Notes: a model not told the origin generated them from the sequence alone. 64,000 bases of DNA from Fonsecaea monophora (GCF_001642475.1 NW_019173972.1:205498-269497), one strand, 5' to 3'. Positions 1-11,441 are shown, counted from the stretch's first letter. Translations and numbers: made by a program.

Positions 1-225
1 CCTCAGCCACGTTTCCGCTGGACTTGCTGCCTAATGCCCAGCCTGATGTAGTTCAAAGCAAAGTTGGATAACTCTTCAACGCCGTCTTGTCCTTTATCGC
101 GTGCTTCCTTTGTGTCCCTGTCCCTGCCCTGTCACTCGCCGTGCACGTATTACAGTACACCACGCGTGTAATATAGCACATGTGTTACGCGGAAGACAGG
201 CAGTGCGCCGTTGGAGATAGGAACG

Positions 226-2001
226 ATGAGGGATGCCACACAACTCATGCCATTCCAGTACGAGCCACTCGATCCATGGATCTCGGGAAAATACATTCGA
301 CTCCTTCATCTCTTAAGCCAGGCAGCTAATGGCGTCATCCGATGTACCCTTGAGAATAACGTCTCTATATCTGAAGCACTTGGCCTATCTTACACCTGTC
401 TCTCATATGAATGGGGGGACAAGTCTGGTTATACCGGTATGATTGAAGTTGACGGCAGGTGTCTCCACATCTCGCAGAATCTAGTCAACTTCCTGACAAG
501 TCTCCTCCATCAATATACCGCGACTGGTCTTAAAGGTTTATGGATTGACGCGATTTGTATCAACCAGGCTGATGATACAGAAAAAAGCCAGCAAGTCTCC
601 CAAATGCATGAAATTTTTCGAAATGCGTCGGAAGTTTTCTCCTGGTTAGGTCCTAGTAGACAAGACAGCGATGAGTGCTTTGACTTCCTCAACAGAATGG
701 ACATTCCTACTGAAGAAGCCAGCTCTGATGCTGATACGATTAAGTCACTGGAACCCAAGGATTGGTACTTCAATCAGCACCGTTTATTTGACGAAAGACC
801 CCGTCTTCACCTTGCGTTCAAAAATCTATGCAGTCGCACGTACTGGAAAAGGATGTGGATTGTTCAAGAGATCCTCCTTGCTCGAAAACTCCATCTAGTC
901 TGCGGATCAAAGCGAACACATTGGTTATATTTCGCTGTCACTATGGAGGCCTTGATGAACCAACATTCGATGTTTGTACGTCTACAATGGATCATGGAAG
1001 GCTCCCCAGTCAACTCAATACTCCAATACTGGATTCATTGCGCTGAAGGAGCTGCATCAGAGGATATCCAGACCCTTCTCGCAAAATTTGGAACTTTTCA
1101 CTGCTCAGAGCCTCGCGACAAGGTGTATGCTCTACGAAGTCTTAGCTCTGATTCCGCTCTGATCTATGTTAGCTATACATCCCCGATAGAGGATGTTTTG
1201 CTAAACCTCCTGGGAATGTTTCGTCGAAAGATGCTATACGCTCAATTTTCTGAATTGTGTCAATATTTCGGCATTACAACCTGGAAGTTGTTCACAATTT
1301 TCAAGGAGCAATATCCCAGCAGTCGCATGTCAAAAGTACAACCAATTTCCAGGCAGATTCAGGATGCATACGCAGTCTACACAAATTTCTCGCTCGATCT
1401 TGGGAGGATATCCTCTGGTGGTTCCCAGTATTATCACTCTCTCCCTTACACATGGGAGGATTTAATGAAGTTATCGAGCAGTGGTCGTCTTAAAAAGTGC
1501 AGCTGTACGACATGTCAACAAGGTTGGCCGGCCAATGGACACAACTTATCAGCCTCCTCCATCCACTCGTCACAGCAACTGAACTGCGAAAGAGACAGAT
1601 TCGATGTAGCTCCTAGCTTAGGAGTAATATTCTTCTATCAGAAACAAATTAAAGACGGGGAAGATGTTCTGGCACCCTTCGCCACCGGCATTGTCCTACG
1701 AGAAGACGATGCCATTTCTGTCCTATCGGATTGGGACTATGATCACGTATTTGACGACAACCAAGGGAGACTGTATATCCTACTGTATCATGACCCTGAG
1801 ATGATACAACAAAGACATTCAAGGTCTGTCTGCTATACGATGTCGCAGCTTTTGAATTTGACCGCGCACCAATATCCCGGAATTCGCAGTGGCGATGAAG
1901 ATGCTCGATTGTCGCTTAGCCCACGCTGGAAGGAATTGAAAACACTCGAGAACGTCTCAATTGAAGGGAAAATGTTGCAGTTAAACTCCGAATCAAAATG
2001 A
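226..2001 (+). CDS. HET-domain (heterokaryon incompatibility) protein
   Basis: An intronless frame of 591 residues. HET domains (PF06985) trigger cell death when unlike hyphae fuse. The three HET blocks are visible: YTCLSYEWGD near residue 57, GLWIDAICINQADD near residue 105, and the adjoining EIFRNASEVFSWLGP segment. A later RTYWKRMWIVQEILLA segment is also typical of the family. The C-terminal half has no recognisable second domain; it holds a Cys-rich CSCTTCQQGW patch near residue 425. I chose the ATG at 226 as the first in-frame Met; the open frame continues only a few codons upstream. A decayed LINE fragment lies directly downstream. Which partner it recognises, or whether it is an active incompatibility gene, cannot be told from sequence. 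Confidence 0.9.
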   Translation: MRDATQLMPFQYEPLDPWISGKYIRLLHLLSQAANGVIRCTLENNVSISEALGLSYTCLSYEWGDKSGYTGMIEVDGRCLHISQNLVNFLTSLLHQYTATGLKGLWIDAICINQADDTEKSQQVSQMHEIFRNASEVFSWLGPSRQDSDECFDFLNRMDIPTEEASSDADTIKSLEPKDWYFNQHRLFDERPRLHLAFKNLCSRTYWKRMWIVQEILLARKLHLVCGSKRTHWLYFAVTMEALMNQHSMFVRLQWIMEGSPVNSILQYWIHCAEGAASEDIQTLLAKFGTFHCSEPRDKVYALRSLSSDSALIYVSYTSPIEDVLLNLLGMFRRKMLYAQFSELCQYFGITTWKLFTIFKEQYPSSRMSKVQPISRQIQDAYAVYTNFSLDLGRISSGGSQYYHSLPYTWEDLMKLSSSGRLKKCSCTTCQQGWPANGHNLSASSIHSSQQLNCERDRFDVAPSLGVIFFYQKQIKDGEDVLAPFATGIVLREDDAISVLSDWDYDHVFDDNQGRLYILLYHDPEMIQQRHSRSVCYTMSQLLNLTAHQYPGIRSGDEDARLSLSPRWKELKTLENVSIEGKMLQLNSESK

Positions 2002-2150
2002 CCCAAATATCAGTGTCTGGTTTGGTTTGGTTTGTTCATTACCCTGACCTATCCCGAGGGATATGCAGGGAGCCACTAACTAAAGCTATCCTTGAATATC
2101 TATCGTACACTTATACCATTACATGAGCGAAGTTTGTGCCTCGTCGGGGC

Positions 2151-2759
2151 CTATCGTGTTCTTTGTCTTCGACCCAGCCGTCGAGACCCTGCCGGTGCTC
2201 TAGATCGAAATCTTTGGGATGCGTCCGCAAAATCCAGTACCGCATTTACCACTTCTCTGTTGACTGACCTGCCTGTTACGTTGCCTTGCTCGTTCCGGGG
2301 TATCCCCCCGAGCATAAGTGCGATGCCGTCCATTGGATCACCTACCTTCTTCTGCAGCTGTTATCTCAGCGTCCTCAATTTGGGGCAGTTCACCAGTACG
2401 TGCACCACCGTCTCGATTGCCCCGCATTGACAGCGGTCCTCTTCGACAAACCGATGGAGCTTTGCGTATGTTGCCAGCCAGGAGTAGCCGGTTCGGAGTT
2501 ATGTGAGGAGGTATGCTCGACTCCTCAATAGTGGGCCATATAGTCGTTGAGCTCGTTTGGATGGCAAACCGCCGACAATTTTCCGCAAATGCTTGCCTTT
2601 TTCTGTCGAGCACCATTCCATCCGCCATTCTTCGAGTGCTTTATCCCGGTTGGTTCTCTTGGGCGCGGACTCCGTGGCAAAATAAAGAGCTTCAAATGAC
2701 GGGGAGAAATGATGTATGTAAAGTAAAATTGGTCCGCACCCGTTCCCGTGACAGTTCAT
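2151..2759 (-). mobile_element. Decayed LINE (non-LTR retrotransposon) ORF2 C-terminal fragment
   Basis: One minus-strand frame of about 203 codons is continuous except for TAA codons at 2499-2501 and 2361-2363. Its translation matches the tail of fungal LINE ORF2 proteins, downstream of the RNase H domain: a GKHLRKI..GLPSKRAQRLYG stretch, then LRTGYSWLATY, then a zinc-knuckle-like CQCGAIETVVHVLVNCP. The first stop interrupts AYLLT*LRTG where the family normally has Gln, so CAA to TAA is the simplest cause. No reverse transcriptase or endonuclease domain remains in the window and no poly-A end or target-site duplication was found. It is a dead relic. Confidence 0.8.
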
Positions 2760-3291
2760 TGTTCGAAAAGCGAAGCCTAAAATTGGCCATTTTGGGCTAA
2801 GCGCAGCCTATAGTGGAGCAGACGCGATCCCCTTCCCACCGAAATTTTTATGGGTTTTAGGACACCACTCTGTACCCGGTTCGAATTGGGTGGCGTTGCT
2901 CTTTCTAGCAAGCCTTGGTCGTTGCTTAACGGTCTTGGGGTTCTTAACTCGAGCCTCACGATCCATCGTCGACCAACCGCAAAGTGCTCACCCATGGCAG
3001 TCACATTCTCAGACCCGAGTTGTTGTGCCGATGAGCTCGTGGCGTGCGACACTGTTGCTCTTGTGCGGTCCGTTGCCGACAAGCCGACCTCTACGTGGTG
3101 CGTTACTGGAAGTCCCACCGTTAGGAGGAGGGAGACTCTGGAGTGGACATACTCACAGTGACGAGTAGCAATACCAGCCTGTTATGTATAATTTCTTTTA
3201 TCAATCTCCCTGTCCTGCGTTGTCGTGAGCGGTGGTGTCTCGATTTCCCCTTTCCAATAGTCCAGGCACCATTGACACCGAGATACGAGCT
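2760..3291. other. Intergenic, no supported gene
   Basis: Open frames of about 100 codons occur on both strands, but none resembles a known family and none has matching splice signals. The stretch may include more of the LINE relic (higher coordinates lie upstream on its strand) and the promoter of the following carboxylesterase gene. Confidence 0.4.
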
Positions 3292-4919
3292 ATGGAGAAC
3301 ATATCACTCGACAATGTTCGAGAGAACTTCAGTTTCCGGGCCGAAGACGTGCAAATCAATGGGTCTAGATCGAAGCAGGGCGTGGCTAACTTTCTAGGTA
3401 TCCCCTACGCCCAGTTTCCTGCTCGATTCCGAACAGCCGGGCGGGTCGACCTTGGTCTCCTCGATGGACAGCTGGATGCATCTCGATATGGACCTCGCTG
3501 TCCACAAAAGACCGACAACATCCACCCTATGATGCACCACATGTTTGAGAAATTGTCAATGTCTCAGAGGTGCGATGAGACCACTTGCCTACACCTCAAT
3601 ATATATGCTCCTCCACAGTCTGTGGGTGTTGCGGAGCACTCCAGATTGCCGGTGTTTGTATGGATACACGGGTGAGGTTTCAACAACGGTGATAACACGA
3701 CTGAATTTAGTGGGTGCCAGCGCCTCAAGTTTGGTAATATGACATGCTGACCCCGAATACAGATGACAACCACCTTGTGAGAAGGTCCATGGATCTTGGG
3801 AGGCCGATCGTCATTGTGACTCTCAATTACCGGCTGAACGTTTTTGGCTTTTTGAGCTCGAGGGAGATTATACAAGAAGCAAAGCCGCTTGGTGAAGTTC
3901 CCATTCTGAATCAAGGCCTTAATGACCAGCGTATCGGGCTTGAGTGGATTCAGAAGTCGATTCATCACTTTGGTGGAGACGCGTCAAACGTCACTCTGTC
4001 CGGCGAGTCTGCCGGGGCTGCATCAGTCTGTTGCTATTTGAAAGGTGGCCACGCGCTTTTCCATCAGGCCCTGATCCAATCCAGCCCCAAGCCACGCTTG
4101 AGGTCGCTTGAGGAGGCACAGGCTACCTTCGATCAACTTGTCGAATCGGCAGGCATAGCAAAAGATGCGTCAGACGCTGAGAAACTGGCGAGGCTGCGGG
4201 CTTTGTCGGCAGGTCGACTTGTCGAGTTGTTCGATGGCAGCGTTTCATTGCCCATCGAGGATCCCAACTGGTTTGAGTTGACCACCTCTTGGGATAGTGT
4301 GCCACAGTGGTGTTCGAGGATCATCATGGGCCACACAAAGGACGAAGCAGCACTCTTTCTGACACCATTTCAGAATCTGCCGGATGCAGTGCTTGCGGAG
4401 CATGTGCGCAAACTTGCCCCGGAGCTGGCGGGGGAGGCCCTGTTCTCTGGTGGTCATGATGCTTTACAGACCCTTACGGAATGGGCGACTGAAGAGACAT
4501 TTGTACGACCGACGATGGATATGCTCTCGGACGCCGCAGAGCAGGGCACCACCGTCTACGCATATGAAATCTCCGTCGTTGATCCTTTCCCGGGTCCTCT
4601 GCATGGGTACGCGTGGCACTCGTTTGGGGTTCCATTGACCTTTTACGAGCCTTCGGCCCGAGTTTATCCCCAGATCAAAGCGACACAGGATAAAATGTCC
4701 GAGGCGTATGTCGCTTTCTTTCACGGTCTCGAGCCATGGGAGGCGTTTAACGTTGCAAAGCGAAAGATGTGCTGGGACGGTGAACAGACTCGCTTGGTGG
4801 ACTGTTCGGTGGTGGAAACGAGGGACAAAGAGGACAAGACGCCGGATCTGCCGTGCAGGACATCTGCAGAGGCGGGCATGGGGATTATCGCTGCGGCCTT
4901 GAAGATGCAGACGTCTTAG
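3292..4919 (+). pseudogene. Type B carboxylesterase with an in-frame TGA in the HGGGF motif
   Basis: Two exons, 3292-3709 and 3763-4919, joined by a 53-nt intron (GTGGGT...GCTGAC...ACAG), give 524 codons, the usual length for fungal carboxylesterase/lipase family B (PF00135). Visible are NFLGIPYAQFPARF near the N-terminus, the serine nucleophile elbow SGESAGA, NYRLNVFGFLSS, and a C-terminal HGYAWHSFGVPL carrying the likely catalytic His. The one break is TGA at 3673-3675, which replaces the middle Gly of the oxyanion-hole motif HGGGF (GGA to TGA). The alternative donor GTGAGG at 3672 would remove the TGA but puts the next codon out of frame and into a stop. Everything downstream is intact, so this is a very recent pseudogene, a population null allele, or a sequencing error. 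No signal peptide is evident, which suggests an intracellular enzyme if it is functional. Confidence 0.82.
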
Positions 4920-5063
4920 TTGGTGATGAAGTGGTGATACTAGCCTACGTGTATGTGTTAGATCTTAACATGTGCTGGTGGTGTGTGCATTTCACCCTCT
5001 TCCCACGTGAATCTTCAAGAGCTTGATCTCCCTTGCATTGAAGCTGGTGTGGCAATAGCAACG

Positions 5064-5089
5064 TATATATATCTCTCTCTCTGAGAGAG
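5064..5089. repeat. TA/CT/GA microsatellite
   Basis: A short simple repeat that passes from TA to CT to GA units, so the CT and GA parts could pair as a hairpin. Confidence 0.7.
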
Positions 5090-5862
5090 TCTCCAGTAAA
5101 GAACGAGTTATGGACGAGTTCGTGCGGCCAAGCAGTGACAGTGGCGGTATAGATTTCCATCTTGAATGCATACTCTCTTCTTCAGCCGCAGGAAATGCCC
5201 CTTTCACAGCCCGGACCTTGTACGGGGAAAGAGGGATGTATTCGTCTCGGTGCGATACATGCAGCCTGACATGTCCATGATTCTATGATCCCATGTCCTG
5301 TGACCGTTCAAGTGTGTTTGAAGCCACTTGATGGTTTTGGGGGGATATGGTGAGATTATTGAATCTGTATGCATGGTCATATGAGACGTGTGCGGATTAA
5401 ATAGTGTGTGGTGGTTGTGGTTGCTATTATTATTGTTGTCGTGGTGTACTATGTATGTTTTATTTTATTTTCCAGATACACGAAAATTAAATCCCCATCC
5501 ATCTATCACCATTAAACCATCAATCAACCAACCAACAACTCAACCTGTATTGCATTTTCTTCACTCACAATACAACAATACGGTCCGTAGGAAAAACGTA
5601 TCATGGGGACGATACACTTAAACCGTGCGGCACACTGACCAGGCCATTTTCTTTTTCAGCTCAAAAAATGGTCAATGTCAATGTCTTCAATGTAACTAAA
5701 CTATTCGTCGGGATGCAGCATGACCAGTCGTGCGTTCGACCGCACTGTGAACCCCCCCGATCTACATATCATGCGCATCCGGCATTTCCGGCGACTGAGC
5801 GATCTATTTACTACGTACGAGGTAGATACGAAGGATTAGTATGGATGCATGTGCGAGACATG

Positions 5863-5887
5863 TGTGAGAGAGAGAGAGAGCGAGAGA
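5863..5887. repeat. GA microsatellite
   Basis: A run of GA dinucleotides with one interruption, in intergenic DNA. Confidence 0.75.
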
Positions 5888-6672
5888 TGAGTCCTCTCTA
5901 GGGCAAGAAGAGACTGACAAGGCTAGCTGTCCGCCTACGAAGCCTACCAAAGCAATCCGAGCACAGCCCTCCCGACAGCGGACTAATTCAAACAAGTGTC
6001 TGTCGTTGGTGTCGGTCGTGTCGGTCCAAATAACAACGACGATGACCTTGTCGGACTGATTCCATCGGGACTGCATCTGCGCGTGTCCCCACACCACACC
6101 CGGATCATCCATTACATCTATCACAACATCCACCCTCGACTGGACTGGACTGGATAGGAGAAGAAGAGATTTCCTTGTCCTCGTAAACGAGTCGAGCTGC
6201 GCTACAACTTCCGGTCAGTTCCAACGATAACGAATCCTTCCTCCGTGAGCGACCATGGAGGCGCCAGAAGACACGAGATCCAGCCGACCAGCAGACTAGT
6301 TCTACCGGATCCGAGTCCTCCCAATTGGTCAGGGATGCACTCCTAGATAGGCAATCAAGCTGGTCTCCAGGCAGGAATTTGGCTGTGTTTGGGAATAATA
6401 CGGCAACCAAGACAGACGCGGACCATCTTCAGCAAGTTCATGGCCTATGCACAAGCTAGTCTGGCTTCACGACCTCAGGAAAACAACAGAGACATTGGAT
6501 TTTGTTACTCATAGATTCGACTGCGCACCCAGGACAGAGGTGCTGACTGTCCACCCAGTGCCCATCATCCTTGCTCAATGCATCTCGCAAACAAAGCGTG
6601 CTTCTGAATTTTCCGAGTTTTGTACAATCCATTCCCACGTAGGCTTCCACCACGCAGTGACGCTCCAGGAGA

Positions 6673-8282
6673 TTATGCCAAAAGCATCTTCCGCGGGTCT
6701 TCTATGTATTCCTACCATTCATGTCAGACACAGTAACACATAATGTAGCATCAATACTTACCTTGATCTTCACCAAGAACGTGACCGCCTCTCTTCCATC
6801 CAGCAGACGGTGGTCGTAGGTCAGGGCAAGGTACATCATCTAGCCAACCTTAGCATTTGGCACTCTCCACGTAGTCAAGGGAACTTACTGGTCTGATCTC
6901 GATCTTGCCGTTGACAACCACCGCTCGGTCCTTAATAGCATGTAGCCCGAGCACTGCAGTCTGAGGCAGATTGATAATGGGAGTTCCCATCATCGACCCA
7001 AAGACACCGCCGTTGCTGATGGTGTAGGTACCTCCGGCCATATCTTCAATAGAGAGCTTTCCATCGCGAGCCTACGTCTCCAAGTCAGAACCAGCCATAA
7101 CCACAGCGTGTGGGCCACTCACCTTCTTGCCCAAATCTGCAATGGACTTCTCGATCTCAATCATTTCCATGCTCTCTGCATTTCGGACTACAGGTGTCAC
7201 CAAGCCCTTGGGCGTTGCTACTGCAACGCTGATATCTACAAAGTCCCTGTACACAATGGTGTCGCCACCACCCGGACCTTCAATAGAAGCGTTAACAGTA
7301 GGCACTTCTCTCATGGCCAGAATGCTAGCTTTGGCAAAGGCACTCATGAAGCCAAGCTTGACGCCGGTATTCTTCAGGATCTCGTCCTTGTACTTCTTCC
7401 GGAACTCCATAATGTTGGACATGTCCACTTCGTTGAACGTGGTTAGCGAAGCAGCAGTGTTCTGGGACTGCTTGAGACGCTCTGCAATTCGCAGACGCAT
7501 ACGGTTCATTTTGACCTGGTCCACGTTAGCCTTCATAGAGGGGACATTGCCATATGCCTGCCTACCCTGTTCTCGTTTCTTGTGCCTTTGCCGAATGGCG
7601 ACTCAATTCCAGCTTTTGACTCATCTGGTTTCTTCGCCTCTTTGGGAGGCGGCGAAGACTTCTTCTCTTCCTTAGGTGGAGCGGGCTTTTCTTCCTTCTT
7701 GGGTGGAGGGGGAGGGGCCTCTTCTTTCTTCGGCTCCTCCTTCTTCGGCTCAGGATCTGAGCTCGTAGGTTGCTCTTTTGAAGCAGGCTCCTTGGGCTCT
7801 TCCTTTGCTTCTTTAGCGCCTCCACCGCCTCCACCACCAGGTTCGAGCTTCGCGATTTCCTGCCCGACTGTCACAGTGTCTCCCTCATTGACGAGAAACT
7901 CCTTTATTGTGCCAGCTTCCGGAGCATTGACCGAGACATCGATCTTGTCCGTCTCGATAGATGCAATCTCCTCATCTTGCTCGACGTAATCCCCGATTTG
8001 TTTCGTGAAACTGCTGAGCGTACCTTCAGAAATGGATTCGGCCATCTGGGGCACTTTGACAATCGTCTCATAGCGGGTAGGCGAGGTACTAAACCGCTGG
8101 TACTGCGCCAGGGAGGCGAACGTAGGCGCAATCGACGGCCGTAAGCTCGAGACGCAGATTTGTCGAGGTGTAGGTTTCGATCTGAGAACACTAAAGGTGC
8201 GGGTGCGTAAAGACGCACCACACTTTGGCAGTGCAAGCGCAGAGCCCAAGGCTGGCGTCCGTCGAAGCCGGAGAGAGGCCAT
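6673..8282 (-). CDS. KGD2: 2-oxoglutarate dehydrogenase E2 (dihydrolipoyl succinyltransferase)
   Basis: Five exons in transcription order (8282-7566, 7515-7123, 7071-6889, 6839-6762, 6711-6673), all joined in phase 0, give 469 residues, close to yeast Kgd2. The mitochondrial matrix enzyme transfers the succinyl group from E1 to CoA in the TCA cycle. An Arg/Ser-rich presequence covers about residues 1-70. The lipoyl domain follows, with the lipoylated Lys in ETDKID. A long Pro/Lys/Glu-rich linker (KKEEAPPPPPKKEEKPAPP) comes next. The catalytic domain starts at VKMNRMRLRIAERLK and ends with YDHRLLDGREA (active-site His). The last exon encodes EYIEDPRKMLLA. No peripheral subunit-binding domain is seen between linker and catalytic core, as expected for KGD2 and unlike pyruvate dehydrogenase E2. 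It is divergent from the complex I subunit gene at 8910. Confidence 0.95.
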
Positions 8283-8909
8283 GTTGGAAAGTTGGTCCGG
8301 CGAGCGTAGTACAGCAACACAACGAGGGTAATCGATGCTCCAGAGAGCGAAGGAGCTCAAGGCTGTAGCATGCGAGGCGGGGGGACCGCCGCTTGGTATA
8401 GAAGAGAATGAGAGGAAGGACAGAGAAGTAAAGGTACTTCCTGACTGTAATGTTGTCACCTCGAAAAGAAAAGAGGCGGAGAGGGATCGACCTCTTGATT
8501 TTGTAGACCTGGGAAGGGAAAGCTCTTTCCGAGCTCTAATTGGACTGTGCTGGGCATACGCAGTGACTGACGTCCGGATGGAAAAGTCGCGCAGGCGGAA
8601 TTGGGCCATTGGGCCAGACGCTCCACCCTTGCTGCCACTGGAACTGTAGCCGGAGACGAGCAGCAGCGAGAACCGGCAATAGCTTGGACGCCAAGCCTGC
8701 GCAAGGTGCCAACTGCATCTCCAATCGACTCATCTCCATTACACACTCAACGAGAGGTCTTCAGCAAGACGTCAAGCCATCGACATAAACACAGAAGCGT
8801 CAGGCCGGAGATCTGGGGACGCAGCTCACCGTGCACGACTTTTCCGTGGGCGTCTCCTTTCGGTTATTGACTGAGCGAGAGTGTGGGGAGGATCCCAGGG
8901 CTCTCCAGC
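8283..8909. promoter_or_regulatory. Shared promoter region of KGD2 and the complex I LYR subunit
   Basis: The 627 bases between the two divergent start codons hold no supported gene, so both transcripts must start here. A CCAAT element can be read on the minus strand near 8605 (ATTGG on the plus strand). No TATA box was recognised. Confidence 0.6.
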
Positions 8910-9424
8910 ATGGCAACTCTCAGTCCTCACGTCAAGGCTGTCCGGTGAGTGATTTGAAGGACAAAGAGCCACATATTGTCTGCCCACTTGCTCACTCAAT
9001 CGCCATCAGAAACCTTTACCGGCGGTCGCTGAAGCTTGCGCTTGACTGGGCCGTGCAGCGAAACCTCTGGCGCGGCCAAGCAGTATATATCCGGTCACTC
9101 TTTGATGCGAACAGAAATATCACAGATCCAAGACAACAAAGAGTACGCAGATGGCCTCTTGCACATGAACCTATTGTTCGAGCTCAGAAAACCAGGCTGA
9201 CCTGTGGTGGCACCAGATCCTCTTTAATGAGACGGAAAAACTGCTACGGAAATGGAAGCACCCCGACCCTTACAGACCACCAACTGCCCCAGGAGGTGAG
9301 ATTGCCCACAACATTTGTGCAGTACAGTGGCTCATCTGTCGTGTTTACAGGCTCGAAATATGAACGAAATCTACCAGCCCCAGACTTGCCGCCACCATCG
9401 AGAGAGTTTGTCAAGAGGTTATGA
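8910..9424 (+). CDS. NDUFB9: NADH:ubiquinone oxidoreductase B22-type LYR subunit
   Basis: Four exons (8910-8944, 9010-9142, 9217-9295, 9351-9424) give 106 residues, typical for this accessory subunit of mitochondrial complex I. The LYR motif NLYRRSLKLALDW is at residues 13-25, followed by YIRSLFDANRNITDPRQQ, then the conserved tail KWKHPDPYRPPTAPGGSKYE and RNLPAPDLPPP. Exon phases 2, 0 and 1 all close correctly, and a GGCTGACC branch point precedes the second acceptor. LYR proteins bind acyl carrier protein; this one is placed in the membrane arm by homology. It is divergent from KGD2. Confidence 0.9.
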
Positions 9425-10154
9425 GGTGGTTTGTGGTGTCATTGATGGATAGGTGGAGAACTTGTACATACTGTCGCAAAGAGCGGAAGAAACACCTCGT
9501 TCACCGCAAAGGTTGATTTGCTAAAAAGAGCTCTGGAGAACTTGAACCTCCAGTGTCCCTCTCCGATCCTATTTCTCGAGAACTCATGTGCCAAAACTGT
9601 CTGTGGAAACCAGCCGATCTATGCTCTATTGCCGGTTACTTGCACTCCTATTTCCCCAGGATTCATGTTCAAATGGATCATTCAATCATGGGCATACCCG
9701 AACGCGTTGAGATCTAGTGTTTTGTTTACCTGGTCCGAGTGCAATCTGCATGTCAACCCGCGAATTTGGCCACACGTTATCGAGAAATCTTTCATTTGCG
9801 CTCTGCTTCTTGCACCCACGTAAGACAAACGAGAAAGGAAGCAGGTTTGTGATGAATTGCCATTTGAGTTTCGATCATTAAATTTGCTGTCTAATGATCA
9901 CCATTTGCAAAGCCATTCGCTTTGCCATTTGCATGTCTCATGCCCCGTCTTGCATTCCTATCCATGTTCGTGATGATAGTAGGCATGCCATGAGCATAAT
10001 GTACACAACCCTGCCGTCCGATGATAAAGCACAAACTCTGAAAACAAGGCCTGTGAAACCTGGCCAGCCCAACCCCTGAAACCCCGCGTTGTGATCGCAT
10101 TTGTCGTGAAACTCCCATTCAAAACCCAGTTCAGAAGAAATTTGCAGAACGAGC
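9425..10154. other. Intergenic between complex I subunit and H2A
   Basis: No gene is supported. It holds the 3' ends of both convergent neighbours. A repeated CATTTGC-type motif occurs near 9890-9935. Confidence 0.5.
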
Positions 10155-10722
10155 TTACAGCTCTTGGCTGGGGTTCTTGCCCTTGGCGGTCTTCTTTGGT
10201 AGCAAGTCTGTGATAGTCAGTATGGGCAAGTCTTGTGGAATCTCGTGTAGGCAGAAACGTACTTTGGTGGATGTTGGGCAAGACACCACCCTGGGCAATT
10301 GTGACGTGTCCCAGCAGCTTGTTCAACTCCTCATCGTTTCGGATGGCCAATTGAAGATGACGAGGGATGATACGGGTCTTCTTGTTGTCACGAGCGGCGT
10401 TGCCGGCAAGTTCGAGAATTTCAGCCGCAAGATATTCAAGCACGGCAGCAAGGTAGACCGGAGCACCGGCACCAACACGCTGAGCATAGTTGCCCTTCCG
10501 CAGGAGACGGTGGACACGGCCGACAGGGAATGCGAGACCCGCCTTTGAGGATCGGCTGCGGTATAGTTAGCATCATGGTCTAACAGTTTCAACGTGGCAA
10601 AGGCCACAACCAAATGTCACAGATCGAATCCAGAGTGATGCGACAAGTTTGGAAGGGTGATAAACTTACGATTGAGCGCTCTTGCCGCCAGAGGCTTTGC
10701 CGCCAGATTTTCCGCCAGTCAT
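10155..10722 (-). CDS. hta1: Histone H2A
   Basis: Three exons (10722-10670, 10555-10263, 10207-10155) give 132 residues. The N-terminal tail starts MTGGKSGGKASGGKSAQSRS, followed by the histone fold with AGLAFPVGRVHRLLRKGNYA and NDEELNKLLGHVTIAQGGV. The C-terminus ends in KKTAKGKNPSQEL, whose SQE is the damage-phosphorylation site of fungal H2A, so this is the H2A.X-like canonical form. Introns are 114 and 55 nt. It is divergent from H2B, the usual arrangement in fungi, which supports coordinated S-phase expression. Confidence 0.98.
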
Positions 10723-11441
10723 TTTGATTGAGTGGATGGGATTGGGATTGGTTTGAGAAGTTGGAGTTTGTGAAATGAAGTGAAGATAGAAAGCTGGTGC
10801 AGAGTGTGTGATGGAAACTTGGGTTGACGATGGATGAAAAGAGAGAAGGAGGCGATGATGGAAGGCGGGAGGGAAGGGCAGTTATAAAGGAGTGAGGATA
10901 GGCGGCGATGCGGGTGGTGGGCAGTTGAGTCGCGCCTCCAGATCAACCTTGGAGGACTTGTGATGAAAGGTGCAGCGGGAGAGGAGTGCGCTAGATCACG
11001 GAGCCCGCATTGGGCCAATCGTGGCGCGAGGGAGGGAATGATCAAAAATGACTTTTCTGATGAGTTTGACAATACGAGTCAGCATTACATCGCGTTACCA
11101 TATCTTTCTGCCAAGATTTGTGATCCTGCAATTTGACTGGATCAAAAACTAGCAAAATCGACACAATAACAATACGCTGGGAAAATCGCGCAATTTGTTA
11201 CCCGGATCAACCCCTTGGAGTCGACCGCCTGCGTCTGCCACTTCGCATCAACCCGCGCCCTCCCTCTCGCACTTGCGCCTGGTATAAGAGTCGCCGTCAC
11301 CCACCTTTCACACTTCCATCTTTCCTTCCTCCTTCATCCATCCATCAATCATCCCGCTCATACGCCTCCATCAGTCAATTTCATCTCACTTACTACTTTC
11401 ATCCATCGTCGCTTTTTGCGCAATCAATTCAATCACCAAAA
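10723..11441. promoter_or_regulatory. Divergent histone H2A/H2B promoter
   Basis: A 719-base interval lies between the two start codons. A TATA-like GGTATAAGAG at 11280-11289 faces H2B, and CTTTATAAC on the minus strand near 10881-10889 faces H2A. A CCAAT sequence is present near 11014. A pyrimidine-rich leader precedes the H2B ATG. No gene is present. Confidence 0.7.

Larger units (their letters stand above)
4920..6672. other. Intergenic, 1.75 kb, no supported gene
   Basis: Open frames here are short and of low complexity. Visible structure is a TA/CT/GA simple repeat near 5064-5089, a pyrimidine/AT-rich stretch near 5400-5600, and a GA repeat at 5863-5880. The left part holds the 3' end of the esterase gene and the right part the 3' end of KGD2. 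Confidence 0.5.

Noticed and set aside
3672..3762. Alternative intron in the carboxylesterase that would remove the TGA
   Set aside because: Its 91 nt shift the frame and the first full codon after joining is a stop; the 53-nt intron 3710-3762 restores the family sequence instead.
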